Positions 43,545 to 52,177 of a DNA stretch of 64,000 nucleotides are shown here, one piece after another (the stretch's first letter is position 1; each line of letters begins with the position of its first letter). The position numbers and the translations under genes are program-made. The DNA comes from SYFY01 sp041752315 (GTDB taxonomy: Bacteria; Pseudomonadota; Gammaproteobacteria; Pseudomonadales; Azotimanducaceae): contig JBGSHJ010000010.1 of the NCBI GenBank assembly GCA_041752315.1, positions 1 through 64,000 on the forward strand, in the 5' to 3' direction. Under the pieces are notes generated by a model that saw only the letters and a program-made list of their open reading frames with translations, did no database searches and was not told the origin of the DNA.

Positions 43545-45068
43545 ATGCGCACATGGTCGATACTGCTGATCGTTTCCCTGGTCCTGTTGCTGCTTTTGGA
43601 AGGGGCTGCCTGGCTGTTGGTCGGTTCCGCGCCACTGGATGTCCGCTACCAATGTGCAGCCAATGCACCAGAGGAGCACTTCACGATATTCAGCTACGGC
43701 GGTTCAACGGTGTATGGGACACCGGTGCCAGAATACGGCTTCATGGCGCAGATCGATGCCGCCACCGGGCAGGCAGCGCCTGACCGATATACAGTCTGCA
43801 ATATGGGTGAAGGTGGCCGCGACTCCACCGGCGAACTGCTCGATATCGAGAAGACAATCCACTACCAGCCCGACCTGATCATCGTGCTAAGCGGACATAA
43901 CGAGTTCCTGCAACCCGTGTTTGACTCGACTATGGCCAGAAGGTGGCGAGGACGGATCGCAAGCCTTGCGACCATTCGCCTTTTCAACAAGTTGACAGCA
44001 AAAATTGCCCGTAGACTGAATGGCCCAGCTGTTCAACAGGCAATGCCCGCGATACTCGTTGCGCATGACAGAAGCGGAACGGACTTCAAAGCCAGATTGG
44101 ATCGCTACAAGAACAACGTCGAGAGCATGGTCCTCGCCGCGCAGAAGGCGGGAATCCCTCTGGTGTTCGGAACCTCACCGAGCAATCTTGACGAATGGGC
44201 TCCGGTCTTCAAGAAAATACCCATTGGCGAGGGTGGTGTTCGGAATGAACAATCGGTAACGCAGATACTCGACCTGGTCGAGGCACACCAATTCGACGCG
44301 GCCAGAACCAGATTCGACGCAATCAAGTGGGAGCCTGAAGAAGCAGACGCTCCCATCGTCAAGTACCTCGAAGCCCAATTTCTCGCTAAGCACACGTTGG
44401 ATCAGCAAAAAGTCAGGCGCGAGGCATTTCTGGCTGTCAGGGATGCCGATCCTATCCCATGGCGAGCCCTGACCCGATTCAACGATGAGATTCGTACGGC
44501 CGTCAAAGGAAAAACAGGTGTGACGCTGGTGGATGTCGAGGAGCTACTGGGCAATAGCGCGGACGATGGTCTTCCTGGCTTCGATCTCATCACCGACAAC
44601 TGCCATCCTACTCCGGTCGCCAACTACCTGATTGCCAGAGCATTGCTGGATGCAGCTGTACCCCACACCGGAGAGTCCTTCCCATGGTCTGAAGAGGATG
44701 CCAACCGTTACATGACAAGCCTGCCCAAAGATCTTCGTCTGGAGTATCTGCTGCGCAATGGTGTGTACGTCATGAAGGTTCCATTCTTCAACTACACGGC
44801 TTCGCGTCGATATCTTGAAGAAGCCAGAACCGACTGGCCGTCAGACTGGCGCAGCTGGGGAAATCTAGCCAGCATAGAACTGATGGTCGGAGATCCTGCA
44901 CAGGGAAGAGAGATGCTTCACCGGGCCTTGAGCCTGCAACCGGATCAAAAGTTGTACACCGGCCATCAGCACACGCCTTATCTCAGGGACGCGATGAAAG
45001 CTCAAGGGTTGAGTTTCGAGATGATTCTGTCCGATGAACCTGCGGCCGAGCAGAAAAAAGGTGTTTGA
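43545..45068 (+). CDS. Membrane-anchored SGNH-like protein with C-terminal helical repeats
   Basis: About 507 residues. The start at 43545 is four bases after the previous stop. An N-terminal membrane helix (SILLIVSLVLLLLLEGAAWLLV) precedes a divergent SGNH domain: FSYGGSTVYG (Ser54 in place of GDS), LSGHNEFLQ, and TDNCHPTPVANYLIA (Asp351, His354). An insertion of helices lies between blocks (residues about 150-320). The C-terminal part (YLEEARTDWPSDWRSWGNLASIELMVGDPAQGREMLHRAL) looks like one or two TPR units. It is probably periplasmic and acts with its neighbours on a polymer or lipid-linked substrate. Its last 35 bases overlap the sulfatase frame. Confidence 0.78.
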   Translation: MRTWSILLIVSLVLLLLLEGAAWLLVGSAPLDVRYQCAANAPEEHFTIFSYGGSTVYGTPVPEYGFMAQIDAATGQAAPDRYTVCNMGEGGRDSTGELLDIEKTIHYQPDLIIVLSGHNEFLQPVFDSTMARRWRGRIASLATIRLFNKLTAKIARRLNGPAVQQAMPAILVAHDRSGTDFKARLDRYKNNVESMVLAAQKAGIPLVFGTSPSNLDEWAPVFKKIPIGEGGVRNEQSVTQILDLVEAHQFDAARTRFDAIKWEPEEADAPIVKYLEAQFLAKHTLDQQKVRREAFLAVRDADPIPWRALTRFNDEIRTAVKGKTGVTLVDVEELLGNSADDGLPGFDLITDNCHPTPVANYLIARALLDAAVPHTGESFPWSEEDANRYMTSLPKDLRLEYLLRNGVYVMKVPFFNYTASRRYLEEARTDWPSDWRSWGNLASIELMVGDPAQGREMLHRALSLQPDQKLYTGHQHTPYLRDAMKAQGLSFEMILSDEPAAEQKKGV

Positions 45069-46557
45069 TGTTCGGCGCTGGTTCATCGGCCTAGGTAGTC
45101 TTCTCGTTGTCGCCATAACGTTTCCGACGACCGGCTGGACAGGCCCGCCAAACCTGTTGCTGATCCTTACGGACGATCAGGGGTACAACGATATCGCTGC
45201 TCTTGGAAACAGGAAACTGCACACACCCAATCTTGACGCGCTGGCAAAGACCGGTGCCCGACTCAGCACTTTTTATGCACAGCCAACTTGTGGACCAAGC
45301 AGAGCGGCATTGATGACCGGTTACAACCCCGCTCGGATCGGCATGAACTTCGATCCTCTGCCAGCTTCCCCACGTGGCTTGCCTGCCGAGCCCGTCACGC
45401 TTGGCGAGATGTTTCATGCGGCGGGTTATCGAACCGCTTACTTTGGCAAGTGGCATCTCGGAGATCGCCCCGAGTACCTGCCGATGGCACACGGATTTGA
45501 CCAGTATTTCGGCGTCCCTTATTCCAATGACATGTGGCCATACCACCACAACATGCCACTGCCCGATGGTGCCCCGGCGGATAAACGATTGCTGGTCGCA
45601 AAACAGCGAGTCGAACTGACCGGAGCGGCTCATCGAGGCAAGCTGTTCAGCAATCCGTCGATATTTCCGCCGCTCCCGCTGGTCGACGGCAGCACCGTGC
45701 TTGAAACCAATCCTGACCAGAGTTTTCTGACCGAACGTTATACAGCCCGGGCCATCGAGTTCATCGAAAGTGAAGACGATCGTCCCTTCTTTGTCATGCT
45801 TGCATACAACAGTCCACACGTTCCCCTGTTCGCTCATCCTGAATTTGCGGGTCGAACGGGCCTGGGGTTGTATGCCGACGTGATCGGAGAGATCGACACG
45901 AGAGTGGGTCAGGTTCTGACGGCTGCGCATAACCGCAAGGGGAACAAGGATACGATTGTCGTTTTTCTCTCCGATAATGGCCCCTGGCTCGAATATGGTG
46001 AAGACGCCGGATCCGCAACACCGTTCAAAGGTGGCAAGGCGACCATCTGGGAAGGTGGTTGGCGAGTACCTGCCCTCATAAGTTGGCCGGGACACATCAA
46101 ACCGGCCCTCATTCCCGCCGTCATGAACATCGCGGACATCATGCCTACACTGGCAGAGATGGTCGAAATCAATCCTATGAGCCCGGAGCCACTGGACGGA
46201 AAAAGCCAATGGTCTCTCCTGCAGGGATTGCCGACCAAGCACGCCGATGAATTTCTCTATTTTGCCGATTTCAGCGGTCTAGGCGCGACGTCCTCGCTAG
46301 GCAAACAGTTGCTGGCAATCCGCGTGGGACACTGGAAGCTCCATCTCCGCACCCATCGATCCCGGTGGTTTGGCTGGTGGCAGGGTTATGAGATACGGCC
46401 GACTGCGTTGTACAACCTGGAGACGGATCCTGCAGAGACAACTGATCGCAAGAATGACCACCCGCAACTCGTCCAAAAAGCAGCCACATTGGCTGCCTTC
46501 CGTCTGAACGCACTGTGCAGCGAACTACCATCCTGGGTAGACAACTCCTGCGAATAA
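45034..46557 (+). CDS. Exported type I sulfatase
   Basis: A 507-residue alkaline-phosphatase-superfamily enzyme that hydrolyses sulfate esters. The maturation motif for formylglycine is CGPSR with Cys86. Metal ligands are in LLILTDDQGYND (Asp47/48) and FLSDNGPW, and GKWHLGD is the usual Lys/His segment. A signal-like helix precedes the domain. It starts at ATG 45034, inside the previous gene, or at GTG 45061, which has a closer AAAAGG; both keep the signal region. It is the last gene of the contiguous carbamoyltransferase run. Activity needs a formylglycine-generating enzyme, which is not in the window. Confidence 0.9.
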   Translation: MNLRPSRKKVFDVRRWFIGLGSLLVVAITFPTTGWTGPPNLLLILTDDQGYNDIAALGNRKLHTPNLDALAKTGARLSTFYAQPTCGPSRAALMTGYNPARIGMNFDPLPASPRGLPAEPVTLGEMFHAAGYRTAYFGKWHLGDRPEYLPMAHGFDQYFGVPYSNDMWPYHHNMPLPDGAPADKRLLVAKQRVELTGAAHRGKLFSNPSIFPPLPLVDGSTVLETNPDQSFLTERYTARAIEFIESEDDRPFFVMLAYNSPHVPLFAHPEFAGRTGLGLYADVIGEIDTRVGQVLTAAHNRKGNKDTIVVFLSDNGPWLEYGEDAGSATPFKGGKATIWEGGWRVPALISWPGHIKPALIPAVMNIADIMPTLAEMVEINPMSPEPLDGKSQWSLLQGLPTKHADEFLYFADFSGLGATSSLGKQLLAIRVGHWKLHLRTHRSRWFGWWQGYEIRPTALYNLETDPAETTDRKNDHPQLVQKAATLAAFRLNALCSELPSWVDNSCE

Positions 46558-46794
46558 CCGAATCTGGAATGCGAACTGGTGATGGAGTCCTATTTAATCA
46601 GGTTTGCTTACATAATTGACACACCGCTTTAGCGCTCGAAGTGTGAAAATCCTCCAGTGTATGTGGGTCACATCAAGGCATGCTGATCTGTTGTTAGATG
46701 CAGCCAGAGACTTTAGTGAATAGGGACTTTGGTGGAACGTGACTTTGGTCAGCTGCACGCTCGCCGTGCGCTAGAAAACAGGAAGTACTTTCTA

Positions 46795-49700
46795 ATGAAT
46801 CTTGCTCTCGGGACAGCCCGCGCTTTTGTAATCTGGCTGGTCTGTGCGTTCCCGTTTGCTTCCTTGACTGCGGCCGAGCTCTCCATTGGCAACGTTCAGG
46901 AAATCAGAAGCGTCAATCTGACCTCTGAGGGTTCACTCGACTGGTTGCATCTAGGCCTGGTCGACGCCAACAGTCTCAATCGAAAAGCAGGTGTCACACC
47001 GCGCCTCGCTTATTCATTGGTGTCCAGTTTTCCCTCGGCCTTTGGCCATGTGCCAACATTGCGCTCGTCGTTGTCGTGGTCGGATGGAACCCCCACTGCA
47101 AACACCGGACCTTTTTCAGGTGGCGTTTACTGGCCGGCACTGAATGCCGGCTACAACATGGCAGCGCCAGCCGATACTGCAACCCGAACGCTGACTTTGC
47201 ATCTAGGTGGATGGAACTCGAGTGGTCAGTTGCTGATCACGTTGAGCGACAACAGCGCCGCACCGGTTACCCTCAACCTGTCCGGCGCATCCGTCTACCA
47301 TCACACCATCACAATCGTCTACAGCGCCGCGTCTGCAGGACAAACCCTGAACGTCCGCCACACGATGACCAATACCGGTGGCAACATCGCCCTGCAGGGA
47401 GCAACACTGGCCGGTCCTGCACCGAATAACCCGCCCGTACTGGCCAACCCCGGGAACAAGTCTGTCACCACGGGCGAGTTGCTGACGTTTGCAGTTTCGG
47501 CCAGCGACAGCGACGGTCCTGCGCCACTTGCCCTCAGCATCAGTGCGTCCTCGCCTGCGCTGCCGGCTGGTCTTTTCACTGACAATGGTGGGGGTTCCGG
47601 AACTTTTTCATGGACACCGACACCGGCACAGGTTGGCACCTGGAACGTGACCTTTCGCGCGGCAGAGAACAACGGTGCCGGCCAACAGGACACCAAGAAC
47701 ATCACGATCAGTGTCAATCCTGCAGGTGCGAATGGGCAGTTGAGCGCAACGGCGCCAACCACGGCACCTTTCAACAACAGTCTGACCACCGAAGGCAATC
47801 TCGACTGGCTGCACTTTGGCTTGACGACCGCCTCGAGCATCAACCGAAAGTCCGGCGTACCGGCGCGCCTGACGTATGCAAAGCTGAATACTGATGCATT
47901 CCGGTTTGGTAACAGCCCGACCTTGCGCCCGACCCACTCGTGGACCGATGGTTCGCCCACGGCGGCAAGTGCCGGGTATTCCGGTGGGATCTACTTCCCG
48001 ACCACCAATTCTGGCTACACCATCACCGCACCCGCCGATACGCAGACACGAACAGTCAAGTTGCATCTCGGCGGGTGGAATTCCAGTGGGCAGGTCGCCG
48101 TATCACTGAGCGACAGTAGCGCCCCGCCTGTAACGCTGAATCTGTCCGGTGCTTCGGTGTACCACAACATGGTCACTATCACCTACAACGCAGCCTCCGC
48201 CAATCAGACGCTGACGGTCACTCATTCCATGACCAACAGCGGCGGCAACATTGCACTGCAATCAGCCACCCTTGCCGGCGCGGCGACCAACAGTCCCCCG
48301 AATCTGGCGAATCCAGGCAACAAGACGGTAGTGGCATCAAACCCGCTCATTTTTTCGGTGACAGCAACCGATCCCGATGGTCCGGCCCCGCTTGTTCTCG
48401 ATATCAGCAGTTCCTCTCCCGCCCTGCCTGCCAGTGCCGTGTTTACCGACAACGGCAATGGCTCCGGATCATTTGCATGGACTCCGACCAATGCGCAGAG
48501 CGGCACCTACAATGTCACCTTCCGTGCACGTGAAAATGCAGGTTCGGGCCAGAGCGACACCAAGACGATCAGCATAGCGGTTACTGCCAACCAACCGCCC
48601 GCCCTGACCAGTCCCGGCAACAAGACCATCAACGCCGGCGACCTGCTCACCTTTGCCGTCAACGCAACGGATACGGACGGTCCGGCGCCGCTGGTCCTGG
48701 ATCTCAGCAGTTCGACACCGACGCTACCTGCAAGTGCAACCTTCATGGACAACGGGAACGGCACCGGGACTTTTTCCTGGACACCGACGGTTGCACAGGT
48801 CGGATCGTACTCGGTGACTTTCCGGGCCCGTGAAAACAACGGCACGGGTCAGAGTGATACCGAGACAATCACCATTGCGGTCAGCACCACTGCGAGTGGC
48901 CAGTTAACCGTCAACGTGCCAACACCTGCGCCGTATACCAACAGCCTTACCAGCGAAGGGTCACTGGACTGGATGCAGTTTGGTCTCTCCAGTGGTTCCA
49001 GCATCAATCGCAAGGCCGGTGTGACCGCTCAACTGGCGTACACACTGCTAAGTGGATCAGGCAGCCAGTTCGGGAACGGGCCGCTGCTTCGCCCCACACA
49101 CACCTGGTCAGATGGCACACCTACCGCGAGCAACGCGGGTTACTCCGGTGGAATCTACTTCCCTGGTATAGGCGCCAGTTACCGGATCACCGCACCGGCA
49201 GACACAAGCGAGCGAACGCTGAAAGTGCACATGGGTGGTTGGAACAGCACGGCAACACTGAATGTCACGCTCAGCGATGGCAGTTCATCGCCCTTCTCGA
49301 CTTCCATAACCGGCGCATCCGTCTACCATCGAGAGGCCATTGTGACGTACAAGGCCGCATCGGCAGGTCAGACCGTCACACTGACCCTCACTGCAAACAC
49401 CGGTACCGGAAACATTGTTCTGCAAACCGCAACGCTGGCAGGCCCTGCTACGCCATTCCTGCCCTTCAGCGACAACTTCGATGATGGCAACTACAACGGC
49501 TGGACCGTGGTCAACGAGTCGGTGAATCTCGGCAACTGGTCCGTTGTCGGCGGTGAATTGCGTGAACTCAACATGGTGGAAGACGCCTCTGCCCGCATTG
49601 GCACCTACCAACTCGGTTCATACGTGGTCCTGAACGCCGGCTCCGGTCTGACCGATTATCGCTTTGCAGTGACTACCAACCATCTGGTCGCCAATGGCGT

Positions 49701-51423
49701 GCTCGCGGAAGACGTGGGTGTCATGTTCCGGTACCAGAATGCCAACAACTACTATCGGCTGTCACTCAATGCACGGCACGGCTATACACGCCTCGAAAAA
49801 CGCGTCGGCGGCGCGTTCTCAACCCTTGCCGTGAACAGCCGCGGTTACAAGCCTTCGGTCAGCCAGGCTATCGTTATCGAGACACGCGGCACCAGCTTCC
49901 TGGTGTGGATCAACGGTGATCCTGTTTTTGCAGTCACTGACCCAAGTCTCACAAGTGGAACCGTTGCCCTCTACGCCAAACATCAAACCCGTTTTGACGA
50001 CGTGACCATCAACGATCCGTCAACCACACCCGCGATCGTGCTCTCCTCGCCCCTTGCGTATACAACGCGCGATGGCAACTCCCTGTCGGTCACGGCCATC
50101 GCGACCAATGTCCCATCCGGGGGTTCTGTCCAGTTCCTGCTCGATGGTGCCAACTCGGTCATCGACAGCACTGCGCCGTATTCAACCACCTACAGCGGTG
50201 TCGCTCCGGGTAACCACACTGTGGTAGCCAGATTGCGCAACAGCAGCACCACCGTGGTCGCCACGGATACAAACACCGTCGTTGGCGTGACAGGTGATGA
50301 AGTCGTGGCCATCGGAGACAGCATCACCAATGGGATCGGCGACTTTTACGCGACAGACAATATCTCCACGCTGGAACGTTTCATTGGATTCCAGGGTCCA
50401 CAAACAACCCTGATCGATACACTTGATGCGACCAGAGGGTTCACACCGACGATAGTCTTCAACGAGGGAATGGGAGGTGATGACGCCTTTGATGCCGCCT
50501 TCAGCCGAATAGACTCGATCAAGGAAAGATATCCGGGCATGGACCGAGTGATCATCGGCCTCGGCACCAACGACGCGTTTACACCTATCCCTTCAGGTCT
50601 GGGCTGTTCAGGTGCTGCATGCAACAACACGTTCAGGAGTTACCTGCAGACGCTGGTCGACAAGATTCGTTGGCTGAACTATCCCACCAACACGGTTCCT
50701 TCAAACATCGAGGTAAGGGTTGCCACAGCACCGCCGGTATGGATCGGTGGCGACCCATGGAACTACTCTGCCAACGTGCTGATCAGGGAATACAATCAGG
50801 TCATCACGGGCGAGTTGACCGGAGTCACCGCAGGCGCAAACCTTTACTCGTATTTCATGCCGTCTGCTGCCACGACAACCCACCGGCCGTATCTGTTCAG
50901 CGATGCACTGCATCCAAACGGGCTGGGGTACGAACTGATCGCCACGCTGTGGCACAACAATCTTGAACCTGCGAGCCCCCTCGCCCTGCCCTTTGTGCCA
51001 GGTTCCTTGGCAAGTTCGCTCGGTACCAATGTACCCACTGTCGATCTGATCGAAACTGGCGATCTCTATCGGCTGAACACGACCCATACCATCAGCTCCG
51101 TGCCGTCCAGCCTGCTGAACGGCCGGTGGATCAAGACCAACAACGATTCATCCAACGCCTCCGCGAACTACCTCAGTTTCACTGTGGATCGGGCGGTGAC
51201 GGTGTATATAGCCTACGATGGGGGCTCCACCGCAAGGCCATCCTGGATGAGTGCCTGGACGTCGACCGGGCAATCGGTTGGTACATCCGATCCAAACGGA
51301 CCAACCATGAACCTTTACAGTCGAACCTTCAGTGCTGGATCGACAGTGACTCTGGACGGCAATAACGCCGCTGGCGCGACGAACTCGAACACCAACTACA
51401 TCGCCATCATCGTGGAGAATTGA
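46795..51423 (+). CDS. Large secreted modular protein with C-terminal SGNH hydrolase
   Basis: About 1,542 residues. The start at 46795 is set by AGGAAG 9 bases upstream and a signal peptide (FVIWLVCAFPFASLTAAE). Order: a ~165-residue beta module repeated three times (about 43-209, 331-497, 719-885); Ig-like putative He_PIG/cadherin-like domains (FTDNG-GSGTFSWTPT) after module 1 and, in tandem, after module 2; a LamG/concanavalin-like domain (DNFDDGNYNGWTV, about 890-1080); an Ig-like domain (1080-1165); an SGNH hydrolase (about 1168-1400) with AIGDSITNG (Ser1176), GMGGDDAF, GLGTND and DALHPN (Asp1370, His1373); and a beta-rich tail. All four SGNH blocks are intact. It is probably a secreted carbohydrate esterase with binding modules. 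It lies about 240 bases after the sulfatase. Confidence 0.85.
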   Translation: MNLALGTARAFVIWLVCAFPFASLTAAELSIGNVQEIRSVNLTSEGSLDWLHLGLVDANSLNRKAGVTPRLAYSLVSSFPSAFGHVPTLRSSLSWSDGTPTANTGPFSGGVYWPALNAGYNMAAPADTATRTLTLHLGGWNSSGQLLITLSDNSAAPVTLNLSGASVYHHTITIVYSAASAGQTLNVRHTMTNTGGNIALQGATLAGPAPNNPPVLANPGNKSVTTGELLTFAVSASDSDGPAPLALSISASSPALPAGLFTDNGGGSGTFSWTPTPAQVGTWNVTFRAAENNGAGQQDTKNITISVNPAGANGQLSATAPTTAPFNNSLTTEGNLDWLHFGLTTASSINRKSGVPARLTYAKLNTDAFRFGNSPTLRPTHSWTDGSPTAASAGYSGGIYFPTTNSGYTITAPADTQTRTVKLHLGGWNSSGQVAVSLSDSSAPPVTLNLSGASVYHNMVTITYNAASANQTLTVTHSMTNSGGNIALQSATLAGAATNSPPNLANPGNKTVVASNPLIFSVTATDPDGPAPLVLDISSSSPALPASAVFTDNGNGSGSFAWTPTNAQSGTYNVTFRARENAGSGQSDTKTISIAVTANQPPALTSPGNKTINAGDLLTFAVNATDTDGPAPLVLDLSSSTPTLPASATFMDNGNGTGTFSWTPTVAQVGSYSVTFRARENNGTGQSDTETITIAVSTTASGQLTVNVPTPAPYTNSLTSEGSLDWMQFGLSSGSSINRKAGVTAQLAYTLLSGSGSQFGNGPLLRPTHTWSDGTPTASNAGYSGGIYFPGIGASYRITAPADTSERTLKVHMGGWNSTATLNVTLSDGSSSPFSTSITGASVYHREAIVTYKAASAGQTVTLTLTANTGTGNIVLQTATLAGPATPFLPFSDNFDDGNYNGWTVVNESVNLGNWSVVGGELRELNMVEDASARIGTYQLGSYVVLNAGSGLTDYRFAVTTNHLVANGVLAEDVGVMFRYQNANNYYRLSLNARHGYTRLEKRVGGAFSTLAVNSRGYKPSVSQAIVIETRGTSFLVWINGDPVFAVTDPSLTSGTVALYAKHQTRFDDVTINDPSTTPAIVLSSPLAYTTRDGNSLSVTAIATNVPSGGSVQFLLDGANSVIDSTAPYSTTYSGVAPGNHTVVARLRNSSTTVVATDTNTVVGVTGDEVVAIGDSITNGIGDFYATDNISTLERFIGFQGPQTTLIDTLDATRGFTPTIVFNEGMGGDDAFDAAFSRIDSIKERYPGMDRVIIGLGTNDAFTPIPSGLGCSGAACNNTFRSYLQTLVDKIRWLNYPTNTVPSNIEVRVATAPPVWIGGDPWNYSANVLIREYNQVITGELTGVTAGANLYSYFMPSAATTTHRPYLFSDALHPNGLGYELIATLWHNNLEPASPLALPFVPGSLASSLGTNVPTVDLIETGDLYRLNTTHTISSVPSSLLNGRWIKTNNDSSNASANYLSFTVDRAVTVYIAYDGGSTARPSWMSAWTSTGQSVGTSDPNGPTMNLYSRTFSAGSTVTLDGNNAAGATNSNTNYIAIIVEN
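46915..49449 (+). repeat. Three copies of a ~165-residue beta module
   Basis: Copies lie at about 46915-47420, 47779-48285 and 48943-49449. Each runs from a T-x-EGxLDWLHFGL...INRKAGV start through a W-S/T-DGTPTA segment, an APADT-xxRT-xxxHLGGWNSSG core and ends with GNIxLQxATLAG. Similar modules occur in bacterial glycan-active secreted proteins as I recall, without a functional name that I know. Confidence 0.8.
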
Positions 51424-51425
51424 GC

Positions 51426-51836
51426 ATGAGAAAAAAATCTGGCATCGCATTGATCAGCGCATTCGCGTTTTTCATGCACAATACATCCGCAGATGGTGCA
51501 CCGGTCTCTGCATCAGAGGCCAACTCGCTGGTGGAGGCTTATGCAGCCGCTCTCCAGGGCGGCGATACGTACGCGTTACAGAACCTGTTGGGCGGTAGCC
51601 TCCTGACCAAGCGCATGCGCCTGTGGAGCAATCCCGAGTATCCATCCATGCTGGCGGCCACCTACGTAGACAGTACTTTCGAAGTGTCGTCCGTTGATAC
51701 CGAACAGAATGGTGGCAACGCCGTTGTGCGACTGATACTCAACGAAGCCGGATCCAAAGTGGAAAAAGTACTCATTCTGGCAAGACTCGAGAACGGTGTT
51801 CGAATCATTGACGAGCGGGTGGCAACAGCCCAGTAG
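51426..51836 (+). CDS. Small exported protein, possible NTF2/SnoaL-like fold
   Basis: A 136-residue protein with a signal peptide (SGIALISAFAFFMHNTSADGA) and a first mature helix (SEANSLVEAYAAALQGGDTYALQNLLGG) that resembles the start of NTF2/DUF4440-like domains, which hold an uncatalysed pocket. The rest alternates strands (ATYVDSTFEVSSVDTE, NAVVRLILNEAG, EKVLILARLENGVRIIDERV). The start at ATG 51426 is three bases after the upstream stop, with GGAGA before it. It is probably translated with the large SGNH protein. Confidence 0.65.
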   Translation: MRKKSGIALISAFAFFMHNTSADGAPVSASEANSLVEAYAAALQGGDTYALQNLLGGSLLTKRMRLWSNPEYPSMLAATYVDSTFEVSSVDTEQNGGNAVVRLILNEAGSKVEKVLILARLENGVRIIDERVATAQ

Positions 51837-52177
51837 CTTGCAAGAGCGGCTGCATCCGGTGTTCGGCGTCATCAGGTCGGAGATGCGGTACCGACAGTTC
51901 CTGATGCGAGGTGTGCGGCATGTTTGCAGTGAATGGACGACGGTGTGTCTGGCGTGGAATCTAAAGTCCATGGTTGTATTCCGCCCTCGATTGGCTACAG
52001 AAAGGCGACAGGCTGCGAGACCGTGGGGACATCGAGAGCTGCTCGCGAAAAGCCCGTCTGGCTTTTGCCAACAAGGTCAAGGTGACTTGGACGGCCTCTT
52101 GTAGACTCGATAGACCAACCCGTCGATCCATGGCCTAGTGCCTGAACGAACATCCTGAAAGCACTTGATACCCTGCA
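51837..52177. other. 341-bp gap before third SGNH gene
   Basis: No frame here has a ribosome site and a protein-like composition; the 102-residue plus-strand frame beginning at 51796 overlaps the preceding gene and is judged a chance frame. The gap holds the candidate hairpin at 52048-52066 and the leader of the SGNH gene at 52178. No clear promoter hexamers were found. Confidence 0.4.
52048..52066. terminator. Candidate hairpin AAAAGCC/GGCTTTT
   Basis: A perfect 7-pair stem (AAAAGCC, loop CGTCT, GGCTTTT) ends in T residues on both strands. It could terminate the transcript from the large SGNH gene and its small neighbour, though it is short and only 3-4 G-C pairs strong. Confidence 0.35.

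Noticed and set aside
46616..46650. TTGACA at 46616-46621 as promoter of the large SGNH gene
   Set aside because: No -10-like hexamer follows at 16-18 bases; only GAAAAT at 23 bases, too far for a standard promoter.
51796..52104. 102-codon plus-strand frame
   Set aside because: Begins inside the preceding gene in another frame, no ribosome site, no family-like segment.
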